NCBI GenBank assembly: GCA_938003545.1
Contig: CALKXY010000023.1
Span: forward strand, 1-40,326
DNA from: an uncultured Caulobacterales bacterium
GTDB taxonomy: Bacteria; Pseudomonadota; Alphaproteobacteria; Caulobacterales; Maricaulaceae
Direction: 5' to 3'
DNA length: 40,326 nucleotides
A program made the translations under genes and the position numbers. The notes under the pieces were generated by a model. The model worked only from the letters and a program-made list of their open reading frames with translations, did not search any database and was not told where the DNA came from. Positions 23,661 through 32,284 of this stretch are shown one piece after another (the first letter of the stretch is position 1; every line of letters begins with the position of its first letter).

Positions 23661-24998
23661 CTAAGGAGATAATCTGTCGCGGGGCCAAACCGCCTTCACG
23701 CGTGCGCCGCCCAATGGAGACCGAGCGTAGCTGACTTTGCCGCCGGTGCGTTCAATTAATGTACCTGAAATGAACACGCCTAACCCCAATCCACCCGCCG
23801 TTCGGGTGCGCTCACGCGTGTTTGCATAGGGTTGGCCTAATCTACCTTTTAAAGCCGTTTCAAATCCAGGGCCGTCATCATCAACAGTGATAATAAGTAT
23901 ATTTTTGTCCCACTTCGCGGAGAGTTCGATGCGTGATTCTGCAAAGTCGACGGCATTATCAATATAGTTTTTCAATGCATAAAGCAGTTCGGGTTGTCGC
24001 CGCAGAATGGGTTCCGGGCCTTCGCCATGCCCGATAACGACAATGTCTTTGTTACGCGCAATGTAAGGTTCCGCCGCTTCTTCTAATAAATCTTCAGGGG
24101 AGAGGACATCATGCATCATATCCCCTTGGTCTCCGCGTTGTGCCAGCTGTTCAAGAATTTCACGACATCGCAGGGATTGCGACAAGATCAAAGCAGCATC
24201 TTCGGCAAGCGGCGAACCAGGTTCAACTTCGCGGCTCATCTCTTTGGCGACCACTTGGATTGTTGCTAGGGGTGTGCCGAGCTCATGCGCCGCGGCCGCT
24301 GCGAGGCCGCCCAACGCACTCAATTTTTGTTCTTGTGCTAACATGGCTTCGGTCGTGGTCAACGCGAACGCCATTTCGCGGCTCTCTTTCGTTGTGCGCC
24401 ACGCATAAAGCGAGGTGAAAGACGAACCGACGAATATAGCGATCCAGATTCCTATTTTGAAAATCAGGGGGAGGTCAAAACTGCCTGCGGGCGACCAAGG
24501 CAACGGTTGATGAAAAAAAATGAGGGAGAATGACAAAGCCAACGCCATTGCGCCAAGGGCAAGAACGACCCATCGCGACAGCGTTGTTGCCGCCGTCACA
24601 ACGGGAGCCAGAAAGAGAATTGCAAAAGGGTTTGTAATGCCTCCTGTCAACCAAAGGAGGCCTGCGAGCTGCCATAGATCGAAACCTAATTGCATATAGG
24701 CTTCAAAATCAGAGACGCGCCTGTCCAATGGCATAAAAACTGTGACGGCAATATTCACAAGCACAGATCCCAAAATTGCAAGACCGCAAGCGAGGAGAGG
24801 GTAGTGAAACCCCAAAAGCTGGCTCACGATTAGGAGGGCCAGAGTTTGTCCAACGATTGCGCCCCACCGAAGTGTGACAAGTGTTTGCCGGCGTAGTGAG
24901 CCCATGGTTGCAACGGGCGACTCGCCCATTACGGCGGCAATCCCGCCAAACCCTCTGAGGGCGGCAGTGTCTAAGGGGACGGTGTTAAGCACTTTCAC
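23661..24998 (-). CDS. regB: Redox sensor histidine kinase RegB/ActS/PrrB
   Basis: The 445-residue membrane kinase has six hydrophobic segments (about 40-200), the quinone-sensing heptad GGITNPF (119-125), the H-box AAAAAHELGTPL (His238), and the redox-active cysteine in LRCREILEQL (Cys278), matching the RegB Cys265 position. The HATPase_c domain has NYIDNAVDFAESRI, DDDGPGF and GGLGLGVFISGTLIERTGG. It senses ubiquinone redox state and phosphorylates RegA. The gene begins with GTG at 24998; no better start was found upstream. It diverges from the SCO gene by 60 bp, the RegB-SenC arrangement of Rhodobacter. Confidence 0.96.
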   Translation of the reverse strand: MKVLNTVPLDTAALRGFGGIAAVMGESPVATMGSLRRQTLVTLRWGAIVGQTLALLIVSQLLGFHYPLLACGLAILGSVLVNIAVTVFMPLDRRVSDFEAYMQLGFDLWQLAGLLWLTGGITNPFAILFLAPVVTAATTLSRWVVLALGAMALALSFSLIFFHQPLPWSPAGSFDLPLIFKIGIWIAIFVGSSFTSLYAWRTTKESREMAFALTTTEAMLAQEQKLSALGGLAAAAAHELGTPLATIQVVAKEMSREVEPGSPLAEDAALILSQSLRCREILEQLAQRGDQGDMMHDVLSPEDLLEEAAEPYIARNKDIVVIGHGEGPEPILRRQPELLYALKNYIDNAVDFAESRIELSAKWDKNILIITVDDDGPGFETALKGRLGQPYANTRERTRTAGGLGLGVFISGTLIERTGGKVSYARSPLGGARVKAVWPRDRLSP

Positions 24999-25058
24999 AT
25001 TTCGCTCTTTCGATTATATGCTGGCTACCCCTACTACGTTCCCACGGAGCAACATAGC

Positions 25059-25697
25059 ATGAGAATTGCGACGAATTTCCTTATCACGGTTTTGGCGATA
25101 ACGACGCTCAACGCTTGCAAGGCTGAAGACCCTAATCGTGCGGGTGTATCTGGGAAGACTGTGCGCAGCACTGGAACAGCTGATATTGGCGGCCCCTTTA
25201 CGCTTGTCGATACAACAGGGCAGACTGTGACAGCGGCTGACGTGATGGGTAAACCCCATCTTATTTATTTTGGATTCGCATATTGTCCTGACGTTTGTCC
25301 AACCGCGTTGCAAAAATTAGGGGCAGCTCAGACCTTGATGGGAACGGCTGGCGACGATGTTGGTTATGTCTTATTCAGCGTCGATCCTGAACGCGATACG
25401 CCAGAAAAGCTGGCGGAATATGTCGCGTTTGAGCCTTTCCCTAAGGGTTTGCGTGGATTTACGGGGACGGTTGGTCAAGTTGATGCCGCAAAAGCCGCTT
25501 ATAAAGTTGTAGCTCAAAAGGTTTCTGCAGATGGCGGCGCAGTCGTTCCTGGATCAACCGATTACACCGTTGATCATTCTGACATTGTCTATTTCATGGG
25601 GGCCGATGGGAAATTCGTCGATTTCTTCTCGGCGCGATCAACGCCGCAAGATATTGCTGTTCGCGTCCGCCAAGAATTGATGCAGTCTCAAAAATAA
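25059..25697 (+). CDS. SCO1/SenC/PrrC family copper-binding thioredoxin-fold lipoprotein
   Basis: The 212-residue protein has a lipobox (LNAC, Cys20) and a thioredoxin-like SCO domain. The CxxxC copper site is FAYCPDVCPTALQ (Cys76, Cys80) and the third ligand is His172 in YTVDHSDIVYFM. SCO proteins deliver copper to the CuA site of aa3-type cytochrome oxidase and may act in thiol redox. Its divergence from regB matches senC/prrC beside regB/regA. Control by RegA across the 60-bp gap is an inference. Confidence 0.95.
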   Translation: MRIATNFLITVLAITTLNACKAEDPNRAGVSGKTVRSTGTADIGGPFTLVDTTGQTVTAADVMGKPHLIYFGFAYCPDVCPTALQKLGAAQTLMGTAGDDVGYVLFSVDPERDTPEKLAEYVAFEPFPKGLRGFTGTVGQVDAAKAAYKVVAQKVSADGGAVVPGSTDYTVDHSDIVYFMGADGKFVDFFSARSTPQDIAVRVRQELMQSQK

Positions 25698-25713
25698 CTC
25701 TGCTACGGATGGG

Positions 25714-26289
25714 CTATCGGTTTGCGCCGGGCACCCATTTTACATCAGCTGTGCCTTGGTCATTACACCAACGACCTGCGACAAATAAGAAATCAGATAA
25801 TCGATTAAGATAACTGAGAGCATGAGGATTAACGGGTTGCTCTGCCGCCAAGGCAACGCAGACCCGTTCTGCGCGGCGGCAAACCGTGCGGGCTTGATGA
25901 AGATAGGCTGCGGGTGGGTGGCCACCAGGTAGGACAAAAGAATTCAAAGGCTCCAAATCTGCGTTCAACCCGTCTAGCTCGACCTCTAACCGTGTTGTTT
26001 GCTCGGCAACCATACGCAGCGCATATTCGCTATCTGCGTCGCCTTCTGCAGGTAGCGGTGTTGCGAGGTCTGCCCCAAGGTCAAAGAGGTCATTCTGAAT
26101 GCGCGAAAACATGTCGTCCAAACGACGGTTTTCTAAATGCAAGCGGACAAGCCCGATGACGCTGTTGGTCTCGTCCACATCACCATAGGCGCGCACGCGC
26201 ATAGCATCTTTGGACAAACGTGAGCCATCGACCAGACCTGTCGACCCGTTGTCCCCAGTGCGCGTGTAAATTTTATTGAGTTTGACCAT
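25714..26289 (-). CDS. PduO-type cob(I)alamin adenosyltransferase (ATR)
   Basis: The 191-residue enzyme transfers the adenosyl group of ATP to cob(I)alamin to make adenosylcobalamin. Seen are the ATP-binding N-terminal motif YTRTGDNGSTGL (8-19), YGDVDETNSVIGL (35-47), and the C-terminal RRAERVCVALA and NRLSDFLFVAGRWCN. The start is MVKLNKIYT at 26289; the frame continues 33 codons upstream, but these lack homology and overlap the HIG1 gene region. It is the second gene of a pair after the HIG1-type protein. In mammals ATR supplies methylmalonyl-CoA mutase; branched-chain catabolism via propionyl-CoA (bkd genes here) would use it, an inference. Confidence 0.93.
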   Translation of the reverse strand: MVKLNKIYTRTGDNGSTGLVDGSRLSKDAMRVRAYGDVDETNSVIGLVRLHLENRRLDDMFSRIQNDLFDLGADLATPLPAEGDADSEYALRMVAEQTTRLEVELDGLNADLEPLNSFVLPGGHPPAAYLHQARTVCRRAERVCVALAAEQPVNPHALSYLNRLSDFLFVAGRWCNDQGTADVKWVPGANR

Positions 26290-26299
26290 TACAGCTCTC

Positions 26300-26503
26300 T
26301 TATACGCCTTTGTTACGCATGTAGACCGTGAGCGCGAGGAGGCCGATGGCGGCGACTTGTGCGTAAATGCGGCGCCACATCCAATCATTAGATTTTTTGC
26401 GGTTTTCTTCGCTTTTCTTACTCATGGCGACCGTACCCATAACAAGTGTGATAACTACGCAAAGAAAGGCGAGGCCGGTCAGGATAGTGAGGAAGGTAAT
26501 CAT
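26300..26503 (-). CDS. HIG1-domain twin transmembrane protein
   Basis: The 67-residue protein has two TM helices (about 4-26 and 46-62) joined by a charged loop. The loop segment SKKSEENRKKSNDWMWRRIYAQ is split between helix end and loop and fits the HIG1/twin-TM family, which includes respiratory supercomplex factors. It lies 10 nt upstream of the ATR start, so the two are likely one transcript; this pairing is common in alphaproteobacteria. Its role here is unknown, perhaps cytochrome oxidase assembly or stability. Confidence 0.85.
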   Translation of the reverse strand: MITFLTILTGLAFLCVVITLVMGTVAMSKKSEENRKKSNDWMWRRIYAQVAAIGLLALTVYMRNKGV

Positions 26504-26701
26504 GAAAGGCTTTCCAGTTTAATGTCGAACAGCCCTATATACGGTTGAGACCAAGGTTCGAACAAAATTCCTCATTAATCTGTCTGCGACCTTTATGTCC
26601 GTGCGGCCATCCACAATTTTTCATGCAATATGGTCTGTCGCAGGCGGCTGTCTGCGTCTATGTGCCTGAGTCCAGATTTAGTCCGATAAAGAGTTCCGAC
26701 C

Positions 26702-26968
26702 ATGATGAGTGATTCCGACCGCGCCGATCAAATGGGCCAAGCTACACGTGAAAAATTACGCCAATTCATCGCGCGTATTGAACGTCTTGAGGCAGAAAAA
26801 GCTGAACTTGCCTCCGATATTCGTGACGTTTACGGCGAAATGAAGACGTTCGGCCTAGACACAAAGGTCATTCGCAAGGTGATCGCACTGCGCAAACAAG
26901 ACGCAAATGAGCGTGCAGAGATGGAAGCTCTGCTAGAACTTTATCTTGAAGCCACTGAAGGCGTTTAA
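26702..26968 (+). CDS. gapR: GapR family nucleoid-associated protein (DUF2312)
   Basis: GapR binds overtwisted, AT-rich DNA ahead of the replication fork and is needed for normal chromosome replication in Caulobacter. The 88-residue protein contains the family core: [20 protein letters not shown] (16-35), the coiled-coil [22 protein letters not shown] and the basic IALRKQD, then a short C-terminal helix [11 protein letters not shown]. The first ATG (26702) is used; a second is 3 nt on. A GANTC site (GAGTC, 26668-26672) lies 30 bp upstream and another is inside the start of the gene, which would make CcrM/GcrA-type control possible. Confidence 0.93.
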   Translation: MMSDSDRADQMGQATREKLRQFIARIERLEAEKAELASDIRDVYGEMKTFGLDTKVIRKVIALRKQDANERAEMEALLELYLEATEGV

Positions 26969-27021
26969 AAACGACGCTAAATTTTGTTCCCTTTTCGTTC
27001 TGCGCGTGTTAGGTCGCGCGC

Positions 27022-27693
27022 ATGTCCGATTATGATAAGGAACAATGGCAAGCGGAACAAACCGCCCGTGATCAGGCCGAAACGGCCTATCGCGATAAAA
27101 TGACTAAAGCGCGAGAGCGTTCCGCGGCCAATGCGAAACGCAAAATCGCGCGTCTGCATCATAAACTGACCGAGCTTGGTCACATATCAGACTTTGAAGA
27201 TGAGTTTGGTGAAAGCGTCTTAGAACGTTTAGATAAATTCGGCTCTGCTTTTCATGATCTTGAAAAAGGTCGCGCGGGCGACGCTTTATCCGCCGCGCAA
27301 AAACAAGTTGTCGCGCGCATGAACCGCAAGGTCAAAGAGCTGAAAAAGAAGCAGCTAGAGGGGCCGTTAGAAGACGACCCCGACAGCGAGTATACGCGGA
27401 CGGCGGATCGCTGGAAACGCGATGAAAATAAACCACAGTCCTCATTTAAATCTAAAGGGAAATCAAAATTTACGCCGCGTGTGCGTAATATCGAAGATGA
27501 CTTTATTGAAGATGAGCCAACCCCGCCACCCCTACGTAATCCTGCTCCGCCAGTTCTGGTGAATGTTAATCCTGCGCCTAAGCCCGTCGTAAAAACTGCA
27601 CCTTATATCCCTGAATATACGCCGCCGCCAAAACCTTCGTCGGTTAAACCTTCTAGTGCGAAGCGGCCTTTTTTACGGATTGTACCGAAGTGA
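27022..27693 (+). CDS. Hypothetical coiled-coil protein with proline-rich tail
   Basis: The family is not recognised. The 223-residue protein has a charged, coiled-coil-prone N-terminal half (1-115, with KARERSAANAKRKIARLHHK and MNRKVKELKKKQLE), a polar Lys/Ser-rich middle (about 120-155), and a Pro/Val-rich tail (about 168-223). There are no TM segments or signal peptide, so it is cytoplasmic. The gene follows gapR by 53 nt on the same strand, and the gap has no strong terminator, so they may share a transcript. The composition (basic core, disordered tail) would suit DNA or scaffold binding, but that is a guess. Confidence 0.7.
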   Translation: MSDYDKEQWQAEQTARDQAETAYRDKMTKARERSAANAKRKIARLHHKLTELGHISDFEDEFGESVLERLDKFGSAFHDLEKGRAGDALSAAQKQVVARMNRKVKELKKKQLEGPLEDDPDSEYTRTADRWKRDENKPQSSFKSKGKSKFTPRVRNIEDDFIEDEPTPPPLRNPAPPVLVNVNPAPKPVVKTAPYIPEYTPPPKPSSVKPSSAKRPFLRIVPK

Positions 27694-27800
27694 ATGAACG
27701 CGCCGGACAGGATTTTGGTGATGAATGTTTGAAGAGCGATGCGCGTTCGCATTATCGACGTTGGGCTAGTCGGGGCGCATTGACGGGCCCAACGCCTGCT

Positions 27801-27825
27801 CCGCCCCGCGTTAAATGCGGGGCGG
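27801..27825. terminator. GC-rich hairpin between convergent genes
   Basis: CCGCCCCGC (27801-27809) and GCGGGGCGG (27817-27825) form a perfect 9-bp stem with loop GTTAAAT. It lies between the plus-strand unknown gene and the end of the minus-strand EF-hand gene. No T-run follows on either strand, so efficiency is uncertain. Confidence 0.45.
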
Positions 27826-27832
27826 GTATAGG

Positions 27833-28513
27833 TTAGTAGATATCGTCAGGTTTAATATCTGTGTCTTTAATGAGATCTTCTGGTGTCTCAATTTCAACAT
27901 CTGGAAAATCTAGTTCAGGTACCACATCAGTTTCAGTCTCGACATCCGGTAAGTCCATTACACCTTCTTCGACAGGTGTGACATTTGTTAGGTCGTCAGA
28001 GGTTTCGATTTCTCCTGCGACAACAGGGGGAACTTCCAGTGGCTTCTCTATCACAACCGGAGCCTGGGGCATATTTACTTCACCTTCAATAGGTTGGGTG
28101 ATATTCTCCTCAGGTGTCTCTTCCACAACAACTGGCGGTTCAATCGCTTCAACTTGTTCTGGGAAACTCTCAAAGGTCTCGACTTGGTTTACCGTTTCGG
28201 TCGCCTCATATGGCATAGGTTCGGATATTGAAGAGGGTTGTAGGGCATAGGGTTGATCCCCTAACGCATCTGCGAGAAAGAATTCATCCTGCGTTAAAAT
28301 GGCGTCGCCTTGTGCCATACGCGTAAATTCTTGCGCGGCGAGAGTTACAGTTTTGCCTTCTTTTAACGCAACTGCCTTATACTCCTTGAAGTCAACTTGA
28401 CCATCGGCATTGACATCGAGCGTCGTAAAATCGGCTGCGAATGCTGGAGCTGTGAGTGCAGTTAAAGCTATCACGGAAAACAGTGTTTTCGTTCTTGTCT
28501 TAATCGATTTCAT
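27833..28513 (-). CDS. Secreted EF-hand protein with long acidic tail
   Basis: The 226-residue protein has a signal peptide (cleavage after APAFA, about 26), one canonical EF-hand loop DVNADGQVDFKE (33-44) and a degenerate second loop with DAILTQDEFF. The rest, from about residue 85, is a low-complexity acidic Glu/Pro/Val/Thr-rich tail with imperfect repeats such as LPDVETETD and FPDVEIETPEDL. It may bind calcium in the periplasm or on the surface. The start was chosen because AAAGGAG lies 6 nt before the ATG at 28513; an open frame 12 codons longer lacks this. The family of the tail is unknown. Confidence 0.82.
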   Translation of the reverse strand: MKSIKTRTKTLFSVIALTALTAPAFAADFTTLDVNADGQVDFKEYKAVALKEGKTVTLAAQEFTRMAQGDAILTQDEFFLADALGDQPYALQPSSISEPMPYEATETVNQVETFESFPEQVEAIEPPVVVEETPEENITQPIEGEVNMPQAPVVIEKPLEVPPVVAGEIETSDDLTNVTPVEEGVMDLPDVETETDVVPELDFPDVEIETPEDLIKDTDIKPDDIY

Positions 28514-28717
28514 ATCACTCTCCTTTGGGTTTGTTAGATATGAACACAAAGGACACCATGTGATTGCGGCACGATTATGCCGGAAATTAGGCGAAGCGTT
28601 ACGATCTAGTCAGGTTAAAGACAGTTGCGTTAAGGTGTGAAAGAGGGAGCGACTTGGACAAAAAGCGCCGCCCGTTACGGTTTGTGACTGCAGCATTGAA
28701 ACGTCTTTGCCTGAATT
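28514..28717. other. Intergenic region upstream of the EF-hand gene
   Basis: With the adjoining terminator this gap of about 310 bp holds no gene. It must contain the EF-hand promoter (reading minus) and has one small perfect hairpin, CGGCA (28567-28571) with TGCCG (28578-28582). No other feature stands out. Confidence 0.4.
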
Positions 28718-28757
28718 AAAAAAGCAAGGCCACGCATTCCCCCGAATGCGTGGCCTT
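28718..28757 (-). terminator. Intrinsic terminator of the porin gene
   Basis: A perfect 14-bp stem (AAGGCCACGCATTC at 28726-28739, GAATGCGTGGCCTT at 28744-28757, loop CCCC) is followed on the minus strand by GC and six T's (28718-28723 read as T). It lies 71 nt beyond the porin stop codon. Confidence 0.9.
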
Positions 28758-28827
28758 GATCCTGCGGGAGCAAAAGTTGCATACGCGGGAGTAAGGGGTA
28801 GGTTGCCCCTGTCTGTGTAAAGCGCGC

Positions 28828-30522
28828 TTAGAAGCGAGCTTTGAACCCAATATTTATGGCATGTGCCTCAGTCTCATCATTGGAGACTTGTTGCGGCGCA
28901 ACGAAGGGGATGAACCCTTTATTATAGACATATTCCGCGCCAAATTCGAGATAGTCATTGATTGGATATTCAACTGAGAGGGCATGTTGCTGATTACTCT
29001 CAAAGCTCGTCGGTGTTCCGCTGGCGCTAATGTTGCCTGTATCATCGCTGATATTGCCCCAGCTTCCGACCGCAGCAATATTCATGCGACGACCATAAAC
29101 CCAAGGCTTGATCCGCGCTTGCGCAACGAGTGTTGAAAGTTTCTCGTCAAAATCGATATTATTTATATCCGTTGTTGATCCTGCTGGATCGATCAAGAAT
29201 TGCGGGAGAGGCGTTCCGTCGATTGTTTGCGGAATAGCAGCTGCCCACGGTCTTAATGTTGTTGTGTATTCGACCATCGCATCAAAAAACGGTGAGTTAT
29301 ATTCTGCAAAACCATTTACGAGGCTATTGCGATACTCAATGAAATTCGCTGGTGCCGTGCCTGTCTGGCGACCTTGGAATGTATGTGCCGTAAAATTATC
29401 GCGATAGATAGAGTCGTGGAGATATCCGCCGCCGACCGTAAAGGCTTGGCGTTTACTCTGACCAAAGCGGAATTCTTTTTCTGCATTAAAGGCGTAATTG
29501 CCAATGTTGTTTTCTTCACCAGCCAAAGCCACGCGGAGTTGACGTCCCGCAGAGAAAGCCGATCCTGTCACTTTGAAGCCGTTAGAGTAAAGGCCGACTT
29601 CCAAGACAGGCTGATCACTCACAGCGTTAAAATAATGCTGACCTTCGTTTGCAGTGAAAGCATTATAGCTATCAAAATTACCAAAATCGATCGTCTTACG
29701 GCCAAATGCGGCGTAGAAAGGTGACTTTTCTAAGTTGCCAAAAACAACATAAGCCTTCCGTAACTGGAACTCGTCTTGGTCGCGGCCATATTCCGTTTCT
29801 GAATATTCGGGTTGTAGATAAACGGTCGTCCAATCACCAAATGTTGACGTAAATGACAGCGCGGCATGATCAATTGCGAAAACGCCTGCGCTATCATCTG
29901 TGCGGTCAGAGAAGAATGGAAAGCGAGAGAGGATCGGGAATTGTCCGTCGACCTCTGTCGTTTGCCATTTTAATCCACCTTGGAAACCTGCGCCTAGATA
30001 AACGGAGTTGGGTTGTAACGTGCCATTGGCGCGATTGGCGAGGAGCGTGAGTGTTTTACCCGTCGTGTTTTCCTGCCAGTCTAACATATCCCGCGAGTGC
30101 AAGGCGTTGGTACGAACTGTAATGCCGCCAACATCATAATTTCGATTAAAATTTGTCGCGGCGTGATTGTCATATGACACGCTGCGCGGTGCAGACAGGC
30201 CGCGTAGACCAGCAAAGCTTTGCGGGCGCGGTTGCGTTTGCTCAACGCGAATATATTGCGGCGCAGATGTATAGCCATGCGTCGGCTGAAGGATTTGATA
30301 ATTTGTGTCTATGTTGTGGCCAGACTCATAGCCACGTACGGCATTGATTTGGGCTTGCAGCCGTTGTTGCTGCCAAGAGCCAGCCGGGACATAATTTTGT
30401 TGTGTCACGTCTTGCCCTGAAAAGGCACCGCGCAGCCCATTGCTTTGATGCGTGGCCGCAACAGGAACAGCGATAAGTAAAGCCAACGCTGCGCCGCCGC
30501 CCAGAAGAAGAGAATGTTTCAT
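28828..30522 (-). CDS. Outer-membrane beta-barrel porin, LbtU/DUF3573-like
   Basis: The 564-residue protein has a signal peptide (about 1-23: MKHSLLLGGGAALALLIAVP then VAATH), an N-terminal Gln/Ser-rich, probably periplasmic section (24-130) and a C-terminal barrel of alternating beta strands. It ends NIGFKARF, with the terminal phenylalanine of outer-membrane barrels. EYSETEYGRDQDEFQLRKAY and AAFGRKTIDFGNFDSYNAF-like stretches (about 250-300) resemble LbtU-type siderophore porins. The substrate is not shown by sequence. It lies 27 nt after the stop of the NtrC-type regulator on the same strand, so the two may be one transcript. Confidence 0.8.
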   Translation of the reverse strand: MKHSLLLGGGAALALLIAVPVAATHQSNGLRGAFSGQDVTQQNYVPAGSWQQQRLQAQINAVRGYESGHNIDTNYQILQPTHGYTSAPQYIRVEQTQPRPQSFAGLRGLSAPRSVSYDNHAATNFNRNYDVGGITVRTNALHSRDMLDWQENTTGKTLTLLANRANGTLQPNSVYLGAGFQGGLKWQTTEVDGQFPILSRFPFFSDRTDDSAGVFAIDHAALSFTSTFGDWTTVYLQPEYSETEYGRDQDEFQLRKAYVVFGNLEKSPFYAAFGRKTIDFGNFDSYNAFTANEGQHYFNAVSDQPVLEVGLYSNGFKVTGSAFSAGRQLRVALAGEENNIGNYAFNAEKEFRFGQSKRQAFTVGGGYLHDSIYRDNFTAHTFQGRQTGTAPANFIEYRNSLVNGFAEYNSPFFDAMVEYTTTLRPWAAAIPQTIDGTPLPQFLIDPAGSTTDINNIDFDEKLSTLVAQARIKPWVYGRRMNIAAVGSWGNISDDTGNISASGTPTSFESNQQHALSVEYPINDYLEFGAEYVYNKGFIPFVAPQQVSNDETEAHAINIGFKARF

Positions 30523-30549
30523 GATCTAAGTCCCCACGACTTTCGTATT

Positions 30550-32019
30550 CTAGGCGGACCGAACGTCATCGACGTCCAATTCGTGCTCACGCACTTTGCG
30601 ATAAAGCGTTGATCGACCAATCCCGAGACGACGTGCGACTTCGGACATATGACCAGAATAATTGTTAATGGCGAACTCGATGAGATCGCGTTCGATATCT
30701 TCCAGCGTGCGCAAATGACCATCTCGATCTAGAACCGTCACGGCAGAATCTGGCGTTGAAGGCTCTTGGCGCAACTCAGATGGCACGAGACTCTCAATCG
30801 GGTTTGCATCTTGTGCAGGTGCGGTCAGTAAGCCTGGTGTCAGGCCAGAAATTTGAGGAAAATCCTGCGGGCGTAATTTGTGCCCGTCGGATAAAATCAT
30901 CGCGCGGAAGACTGTGTTCTCTAATTGGCGAACATTGCCCTTCCACTCATGCGCCTTGAGAAGTTCGAGTGTGTCAGCCGTGACGCCCGATACATTCAAT
31001 CGTTCTTGGGCATTAATCCGTTTAACAAAATGCTCGACAAGTGCAGGCACATCCTCGCGGCGTTCGCGCAATGGCGGAACGGCAATTGGGAAGACGTTTA
31101 GGCGGTAATATAAATCTTCACGGAAACTTCCCGCTTGAACGGCTTGGGCTAAATCGCGATTTGTGGCGCTGATAATGCGAACATCTACAGGGACGGTGCG
31201 TTTTGACCCGATAGAATCAACTTCGCCTTCTTGTAGAACACGCAACAGTTTCACCTGCATTTCTAGCGGCAGTTCGCCAATCTCATCTAAAAAAAGTGTG
31301 CCTGTGTGCGCCTCTTGGAATTTACCCAAGTGTTTTGAATTTGCGCCTGTGAACGACCCTTTCTCATGGCCGAACAGAATAGACTCGACGAGTGATTCAG
31401 AAATCGCGCCACAGTTGACTGTGATAAAAGGTTTGTCCGAACGTTCCGAGGCGGTTTGGATCGCGCGCGCTATTACTTCTTTACCGACACCAGATTCGCC
31501 CGTGATAAGAATCGGGATATTGGCTTTCGCGCCGCGTTCGCCCATGGCGACGACGGACCGCATAGAGGAGGCATTGCCGATGAGGTCGTCGAAAGACAGA
31601 CCGCCCTCGGCTGTTTTTTTCAAACGTTTTACTTCGCCGACAAGTGTCTTCATATCCAGGGCGTTGCGGATGGATACAATGATCCGTTCTGGGGCTGCAG
31701 GTTTAACCACGAAATCTCTCGCGCCCGCCTTCATGGCCTTTACAACGGCATCAATTGAGCCTTTGCCAGTTAAAACAATGACGGGAAGATCAGGACGTTT
31801 AGTCGCTAATTCTTCAAGCGTTTCCATACCGTCGCGCCCCGGCATCACCAAGTCCAGTAGCATAACGTGAACATTATCTTGGTCAGGTCCGAGCGCGATA
31901 TTCAACGCAGCATCGCCGTCTCCGGCTTGGAGCGTTGAGAATCCCGATTTTTCCACAACAGCCTGTAAGAGGCGGCGTTGTGTCGGATCGTCGTCGACGA
32001 TCAGAACAGTCTTGCCCAT
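30550..32019 (-). CDS. NtrC-type sigma-54 dependent response regulator
   Basis: The 489-residue regulator has a receiver domain (3-118, phospho-acceptor D56 in VMLLDLVMPGRDG, K106), a sigma-54 AAA+ domain (about 145-370) with Walker A GESGVGK (174-180), the sigma-54 contact loop GSFTGA (221-226, a variant of GAFTGA), Walker B TLFLDEIGEL (241-250) and a C-terminal Fis-type HTH (about 450-480: MSEVARRLGIGRSTLYRKV). ATG at 32019 (MGKTVLIVDDD) is chosen over an open frame 20 codons longer. No partner histidine kinase is adjacent. The downstream porin is an obvious candidate target, an inference. Confidence 0.93.
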   Translation of the reverse strand: MGKTVLIVDDDPTQRRLLQAVVEKSGFSTLQAGDGDAALNIALGPDQDNVHVMLLDLVMPGRDGMETLEELATKRPDLPVIVLTGKGSIDAVVKAMKAGARDFVVKPAAPERIIVSIRNALDMKTLVGEVKRLKKTAEGGLSFDDLIGNASSMRSVVAMGERGAKANIPILITGESGVGKEVIARAIQTASERSDKPFITVNCGAISESLVESILFGHEKGSFTGANSKHLGKFQEAHTGTLFLDEIGELPLEMQVKLLRVLQEGEVDSIGSKRTVPVDVRIISATNRDLAQAVQAGSFREDLYYRLNVFPIAVPPLRERREDVPALVEHFVKRINAQERLNVSGVTADTLELLKAHEWKGNVRQLENTVFRAMILSDGHKLRPQDFPQISGLTPGLLTAPAQDANPIESLVPSELRQEPSTPDSAVTVLDRDGHLRTLEDIERDLIEFAINNYSGHMSEVARRLGIGRSTLYRKVREHELDVDDVRSA

Positions 32020-32284
32020 AATGTTCACCCAATTTCCAGAAGGAGGCGGTTGGTCCGGCTCTCTCGCTTCCCAGAACATGACGCAGGGAGGTGAATTTCA
32101 GGTTTGAAACTATAATGAAGAAAGTATGAATTCGGCTTGCGGTAAGGACGAAGTGCTGCGTAATAGTTTCATCCTATGCATGGAAAATAATCACATTTGC
32201 GTAGGCTGGGACCGCTTGTCCGCACAGATTACGCGTGATAGCACACCCGCCAAGATAAACGTCGCAAAATAAGGCAGACAGCAC
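32020..32284. promoter_or_regulatory. Divergent control region with a long-spaced inverted repeat
   Basis: This 265-bp gap separates the sigma-54 regulator from the aa3/pnt genes. TGAAACTAT (32105-32113) and ATAGTTTCA (32163-32171) form a perfect 9-bp inverted repeat with a 49-nt spacer; TATAAT (32111-32116) overlaps the first arm and resembles a -10 element, though no good -35 is visible. The spacing would suit a looped or two-site operator. No sigma-54 promoter (TGGCAC-N5-TTGC) was found by eye. Confidence 0.4.

Noticed and set aside
31163-31870. Open frame of 235 codons opposite the sigma-54 regulator
   Set aside because: It is the antisense of the AAA+ and receiver coding sequence, which carry all expected motifs.
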